Assembly (NCBI GenBank): GCA_036679665.1 | Contig: JAZHEJ010000059.1 | Location: 1-64,000, forward strand | From: Tethybacter castelli | GTDB taxonomy: Bacteria; Pseudomonadota; Gammaproteobacteria; Tethybacterales; Tethybacteraceae | Direction: 5' to 3' | DNA: 64,000 bases | In this document: positions 60,329 to 64,000 of the stretch, piece by piece | How positions within the stretch are numbered: position 1 is the first letter of the stretch | How the letters are laid out: every line of letters begins with the position of its first letter | Translations under genes and position numbers: made by a program | The notes under the pieces: generated by a model | What the model saw: the letters and a program-made list of their open reading frames with translations, nothing else | Told to the model about the DNA's origin: nothing | Database searches by the model: none

Positions 60329-61629
60329 CGTCACGCATATCTAAAGACCTCACCATATTGGTTGTCGAAGACAACGAAGGGGTACGCCAGGTATTTACCG
60401 AAATTTTGACCAACGCCGGCTATCGGGTCTTGGGGGCGTCGGACGGGGAGACCGGCCATAAACTCGCGCTGGAACACACCGTGCATCTGGCGCTGGTCGA
60501 CATCCTCATGGAACCGGGTATCGACGGCATCGAATTGATCAAGCGCTGGAAGGACAAAGGCATGCTCAATTTTCCCGCCGCGATCGTCTCGGGACACGCG
60601 ACGATCAACCTCGCGGTTGAAGCGATGCGCCAAGGGGCGGTTGACGTACTGACCAAGCCGGTCAATTCCAAAGATTTGCTTAAGTTCGTAACCAAATTGG
60701 TGCAAGACGATGTTGGCGAGGTCAGGTCCGATCGCGCGCTACGCGCAATTGATTTGGGGCGATCCCAGGTGATGGTAAATCTCAAAGGCGAGTTGCTCAA
60801 AGCGATGACCGGTACCGCGCCGATATTGTTTATTGGGCCGTCGTCGGCCGGAAGCGAGTTTTTCGCTAGGTTAATGCACAATCCGGGCAAGCCGTGGGCG
60901 GAATACGTCGACTTGCGGTTTTTGGTTTCCGCCCCGACCGGCAGGCTTGCTGAAGCGCACAACGGCACCATATACTTGCGCAGTTTGCAAGGGCTGAACT
61001 CGATTCAGCAGCGAGGTTTGTTCCAGTTGGTGCGCAACGCGCCGGCCAATGATGTGCGCATAATCGCCGAATCGCCGCTCAATGTCGATGAGCTGGTTGC
61101 CGAAGGTTCCTTATCGAAAGAGTTGGCCGAGACGTTTAGCAAATATCAGATCAAGCTGCCGGAGCTTGACGACTTTGTTGACAAACTTGAGCCGGTGCTG
61201 ACCGCGCTCGCGCGTACGATCGAAAACGAGCAGCATCCCGGGACGACGGCGACTTTTAGCGCCGAGGCCGTACAAATGCTCGCCGCCGACGGGTACCGCT
61301 GGATCAACGGCGGGTTGGCAAGCCTGATCGGGATTTTCCGAGCTTTGATGCGCATGGCTCCGGGCGATGAAATCAACACTGAGCACGTACGCAATCTGCT
61401 GCATATCGAAAATAACGACACTCCCAATATCTTCAGCGGTCTGAATGTTTATGATATGCCGTTGCGTCAAGCGCGTGAGCTGTTTGAAAAAATGTATTTT
61501 CGCAAACTGATGGAGCGCTCGGAAAACAACTTTAAGGAGGCGGCTCGCCTGTCCGGGCTGGAGCGCACCTATATATACCGTAAGGTCAAATCGTTACTGC
61601 CTGACCAAGAAGCGATTGCCAGAGGCTAG
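60325..61629 (+). CDS. NtrX-like response regulator with degenerate AAA+ domain
   Basis: 434 residues. The receiver domain (ILVVEDNEGVRQVF; phospho-acceptor D59 in LALVDILM; K in LTKPVN) is intact. The central domain aligns with sigma54-activator AAA+ but lacks Walker A (FIGPSSAGSEFFA instead of GESGTGKE) and the GAFTGA loop, and it keeps only parts such as NGTIYLRSLQGLN and VRIIAES. The C-terminal Fis-type helix-turn-helix (NNFKEAARLSGLERTYIYRKVKSLL) is present. It probably binds DNA without ATP-driven sigma54 activation. Confidence 0.85.
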   Translation: MTSRISKDLTILVVEDNEGVRQVFTEILTNAGYRVLGASDGETGHKLALEHTVHLALVDILMEPGIDGIELIKRWKDKGMLNFPAAIVSGHATINLAVEAMRQGAVDVLTKPVNSKDLLKFVTKLVQDDVGEVRSDRALRAIDLGRSQVMVNLKGELLKAMTGTAPILFIGPSSAGSEFFARLMHNPGKPWAEYVDLRFLVSAPTGRLAEAHNGTIYLRSLQGLNSIQQRGLFQLVRNAPANDVRIIAESPLNVDELVAEGSLSKELAETFSKYQIKLPELDDFVDKLEPVLTALARTIENEQHPGTTATFSAEAVQMLAADGYRWINGGLASLIGIFRALMRMAPGDEINTEHVRNLLHIENNDTPNIFSGLNVYDMPLRQARELFEKMYFRKLMERSENNFKEAARLSGLERTYIYRKVKSLLPDQEAIARG

Positions 61630-61635
61630 CTTACC

Positions 61636-62307
61636 ATGAGCCGGCCCGGCAACCCCGGCGCTGATCTGGTGCGCCTGGCGCTTGAGTGCGGTGCGGTGCA
61701 GTTCGGCGATTTCACGCTGAAGTCCGGTCGCCCAAGTCCTTACTTTTTCAATTTCAGTAAGCTATGCGCCGGTCCCGCGGTGCTCATGCTAGGCAAGCTG
61801 TTCGCAACGCGCCTGCTCGAATTGGCTCCGGCCGCGACGGTGGTGGGTATTCCGTACAAAGGGATTTCGCTGGCGGCATTGGCATGCGCGTTCGCGACAC
61901 AAATGAATCCCGCCGTTGAATATCGATTCGTTTATTTGCGCAAAGAAGCCAAAGATCATGGCGAAAAAGGACTGATTGTCGGGGATATCATGCCGCGTCA
62001 TCCGGTCGTGATGATTGACGACGTGCTTACTGCTGCCACCGCGGTGACGCAAACTATCAAGTTGCTGCGGTTAAAGCTGGAAATCGACCCGAGCTTGCTG
62101 TTGGTGGGATTTGATCGAGGCGAACGTATGCGCGACGATTCGCCACTGTCCACCGCAACGCAGTTGGGTGCGCAAGGTATCAAAGTATCCAGTCTGGCGC
62201 ATGTTGAAGATCTGTATACGGTTGCTGATCAAAAGCAAGCTTTGGCGATTAGCGCGCATCTGGCGAGATACGGAGCTAGTTCCGATTCACAAAGCGCATC
62301 CGCTTGA
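61636..62307 (+). CDS. pyrE: orotate phosphoribosyltransferase
   Basis: 223 residues. GAVQFGDFTLKSGRPSPYFFNF, VVGIPYKGISLA, KEAKDHGEKG and the PRPP loop VVMIDDVLTAATAV identify PyrE, though TAATA differs from the usual TAGTA. Starts 6 bases after the response regulator and may be in its operon. The 3' end overlaps the convergent asparaginase by 32 bases. Confidence 0.93.
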   Translation: MSRPGNPGADLVRLALECGAVQFGDFTLKSGRPSPYFFNFSKLCAGPAVLMLGKLFATRLLELAPAATVVGIPYKGISLAALACAFATQMNPAVEYRFVYLRKEAKDHGEKGLIVGDIMPRHPVVMIDDVLTAATAVTQTIKLLRLKLEIDPSLLLVGFDRGERMRDDSPLSTATQLGAQGIKVSSLAHVEDLYTVADQKQALAISAHLARYGASSDSQSASA

Positions 62308-62773
62308 GGTCCTTGCGCACCTGATCGCCAGCCCACAACTGGCCGTGCATCGCAACCCAAATTCCGGGCGGCTGGATACTAGCGCAGGCAAGCGCGAAGC
62401 CCAAGTTAAAAGCTGCGTCCGAGTCGGCAAAAACCGCCGGACGCATTGCCCCGACCAGCACGACAGTTTTGGTGGTACAGCGCGCAGCCAGCAATTGCGC
62501 GGTATCGATCAAGGTGTCGGTACCGTGGACGATGACGATTTTTTGTTGGGGTTGAGCTAGCACGGTTGAGGCGACCAACTCGCGGTCCGAATCATCCATG
62601 TCAAGGCTGTCTTTGCGAAGTAGCGACAGCACCACGTAGCGTTCGCTTGGTACCTGCGCCTGGCTGAAAATGTCGGTCGCCCGCGGCTCGCCGCAGACAA
62701 ATTTGCCCGTTTTGGTGAATTTCGCTTTGTCGAAAGTTCCGCCGCAAGAAATGACTAACAGCTGATCATTCAT
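62276..62773 (-). CDS. short asparaginase-domain protein
   Basis: 165 residues, only the N-terminal catalytic domain of type I/II asparaginases (about 330). LLVISCGGTFDK carries the first catalytic Thr, VIVHGTDTLIDTAQLLA the TDT motif and VVLVGAMRPAVFADSDAAFNLGFAL the conserved helix. Such short forms exist as separate proteins. It overlaps folD by 8 bases at its start, so it is probably co-transcribed with it. Confidence 0.8.
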   Translation of the reverse strand: MNDQLLVISCGGTFDKAKFTKTGKFVCGEPRATDIFSQAQVPSERYVVLSLLRKDSLDMDDSDRELVASTVLAQPQQKIVIVHGTDTLIDTAQLLAARCTTKTVVLVGAMRPAVFADSDAAFNLGFALACASIQPPGIWVAMHGQLWAGDQVRKDLKRMRFVNRN

Positions 62774-63623
62774 CAGCGCATTGATTCTTGGTTGCTTGGA
62801 GGGTATTGCGCATCAGCATTGCGACCGTGAGCGGCCCGATGCCGCCGGGTACCGGGGTGATATGGCTGGCAACACTTTTCACTTGCGCAAAATCGACATC
62901 TCCGCACAGTTTATCGTTTTGGCCGCGATTGATACCGACGTCGATCACGACCGCGCCGGGTTTGACCATGTCCGCGGTGACCAACTTGGGACAGCCGGCG
63001 GCAACTACCAAGATATCGGCGTTGCGACATGCGGCGGCAAGATCGCGGGTTTGGGTGTGACATACCGTGACCGTCGCTCCTGCGTCAGTAAGCATTAGCG
63101 ACAGTGGCCGGCCGACAATCAAGCTGCGGCCGATAACGGTGGCGGTCTTGCCGGCGATCGTGATATTCGCTTGGCGCAACAAAAAAACACAACCGCGCGC
63201 GGTACAAGCGAATAATCCGGCGTCGCGTCGCGTCGCGAGTGATCCCAGGTTGCACGGATGCAAGCCGTCTACATCTTTGGCGGGCGCAATTTGCTCAAGC
63301 GCGGCTAACGTATCGATGCTAGGCGGCAAAGGCTGTTGCGCGAGCACACCGTGGATGGCCGGATCATCGTTAAGCCGATCAATATGCTCAATTATGCTGT
63401 CAGTGTCCGTCGCCTCCGGCAGTTGGCACAGATAAGAGCGAATCCCCAGCAAGTGCGCCGCTTTTTGTTTGCGCCCGACATAGATCTTTGAAGCCAAGTC
63501 GTCACCGACTAAAACAAACGCCAGTCCCGGTTGGATACCGCTGGTAACCAAGCGGGCGATATCAGTTTTACACTGCTCGAGAATCAGGTTGGCATACGGG
63601 TTGCCGCGCAAAATTGTGGCCAT
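62766..63623 (-). CDS. folD: methylenetetrahydrofolate dehydrogenase/cyclohydrolase
   Basis: 285 residues. YVGRKQKAA with the catalytic lysine, VLAQQPLP (usually QLPLP), KDVDGLHP, the NADP loop VIGRSLIVGRPLSLML and VPGGIGPLTVAML are all FolD signatures. Interconverts one-carbon folates. GTG/ATG ambiguity is absent: ATG 63623. Divergent from pyrC 31 bases away. Confidence 0.96.
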   Translation of the reverse strand: MATILRGNPYANLILEQCKTDIARLVTSGIQPGLAFVLVGDDLASKIYVGRKQKAAHLLGIRSYLCQLPEATDTDSIIEHIDRLNDDPAIHGVLAQQPLPPSIDTLAALEQIAPAKDVDGLHPCNLGSLATRRDAGLFACTARGCVFLLRQANITIAGKTATVIGRSLIVGRPLSLMLTDAGATVTVCHTQTRDLAAACRNADILVVAAGCPKLVTADMVKPGAVVIDVGINRGQNDKLCGDVDFAQVKSVASHITPVPGGIGPLTVAMLMRNTLQATKNQCADE

Positions 63624-63654
63624 AACCGATTTATCTTACTAGAATTAACGACAA

Positions 63655-64000
63655 ATGAAAAAAGACCGATGGCTTATTCGCGGCGCAACCGTGGTCAACG
63701 ACGGCCAAGCGCAAGTTAGCGATGTACTGATTGACGCGGGCCGCATCGTTGCGGTGGGTTTGGGCTTGGACGATACCGGCGCGCAGGTGATTGACGCGGG
63801 TGGTCTGCACCTTTTCCCCGGTCTGATCGACGATCAGGTACATTTTCGTGAGCCGGGCATGAAGCACAAGGCTACGATAGCCACCGAAAGCGCCGCCGCG
63901 GTAGCCGGCGGAGTCACTTCTTATCTTGAGATGCCCAACACTGAACCGCCAGCGGTTACAGCCAAACAGATCAAACACAAGCTTTCGATCGCAAAAAAAG
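63655..64000 (+). CDS. pyrC: dihydroorotase, 3' truncated by the window end
   Basis: The first 115 residues of a type I dihydroorotase/cyclic amidohydrolase: LIRGATVVNDGQAQVSDVLI, then FPGLIDDQVHFREPG, ATIATESAAAVAGGVTSYLEMPNTEPP. The metal motif reads DQVHFR rather than DVHVHxR, which is also seen in other proteobacterial and Bacteroidetes forms. ATG 63655. pyrE lies 1.3 kb away, so two pyrimidine genes cluster here. Confidence 0.85.
   Translation, partial: MKKDRWLIRGATVVNDGQAQVSDVLIDAGRIVAVGLGLDDTGAQVIDAGGLHLFPGLIDDQVHFREPGMKHKATIATESAAAVAGGVTSYLEMPNTEPPAVTAKQIKHKLSIAKK

Overview
The window looks like a chromosomal scaffold from an uncultured proteobacterium. Several neighbourhoods resemble betaproteobacterial or gammaproteobacterial ones: coxB-ctaD with a tiny membrane ORF, DUF971-ubiE-gshA, birA-coaX, DUF4390-NtrY-NtrX, prs-rplY, rplQ-rpoA-rpsD-rpsK-rpsM, and a small SRP RNA just upstream of dnaX. 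I cannot place it below that level. EF-P and some ribosomal proteins read as divergent, which suggests a fast-evolving, possibly host-associated lineage; that is inference. The sequence is a draft. It has three N runs (3641-3650, 40212-40231, 44719-44728). Three contig junctions start with an exact 77-bp copy of nearby sequence, the size of a de Bruijn k-mer, so breaks at those places are probably artefacts.

Layout. 1-3.6 kb: a catabolic operon (ABC permease, FAD oxidoreductase, CaiB/BaiF CoA-transferase, enoyl-CoA hydratase) whose last gene is broken by a gap and a thiE-bearing piece. 4.8-6.2 kb: a DapA-family aldolase and a small membrane protein. 6.4-9.8 kb: an accessory patch with a Cas4/RecB-like nuclease, a DNA methyltransferase, a dead IS1595-like transposase and an AT-rich protein resembling uracil-DNA glycosylases. 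9.9-14.3 kb: a four-gene sugar operon (PfkB kinase, LacD/YihT-like aldolase, FucI-like isomerase, Gfo/Idh/MocA oxidoreductase), which could be a sulfoquinovose-type pathway. 14.3-25.7 kb: a decaying defence island with an AlbA/Schlafen ATP-binding protein, Swt1-HEPN and restriction-helicase fragments, a frameshifted DUF4145 gene, a type I restriction system (hsdM, half-size hsdS, hsdR, plus a metallopeptidase) and serine-recombinase remnants abutting glmS. 25.7-35.8 kb: housekeeping genes (glmS, prs, rplY, a DksA-like protein with a histone-like tail, cytochrome oxidase genes, UvrD/Rep helicase). 35.7-38.5 kb: a XamI-like restriction endonuclease with a broken PaeR7I-like methyltransferase, flanked by a 109-bp direct duplication of the helicase 3' end. 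38.6-64 kb: ribosomal/RNA polymerase genes, M3 peptidase, xth, SRP RNA, dnaX, efp, gshA, ubiE, nrdAB, a histone H1-like protein, birA-coaX, NtrYX-like regulators, pyrE, a short asparaginase, folD and the start of pyrC.

Most interesting: (1) the restriction-modification cassette bounded by a long target duplication; (2) a second accessory block bounded by an imperfect ~100-bp repeat; (3) the compact sugar operon; (4) the type I system with a one-domain specificity subunit; (5) two lysine-rich histone-like polypeptides, one fused to a DksA domain. No CRISPR array or tRNA gene was seen.
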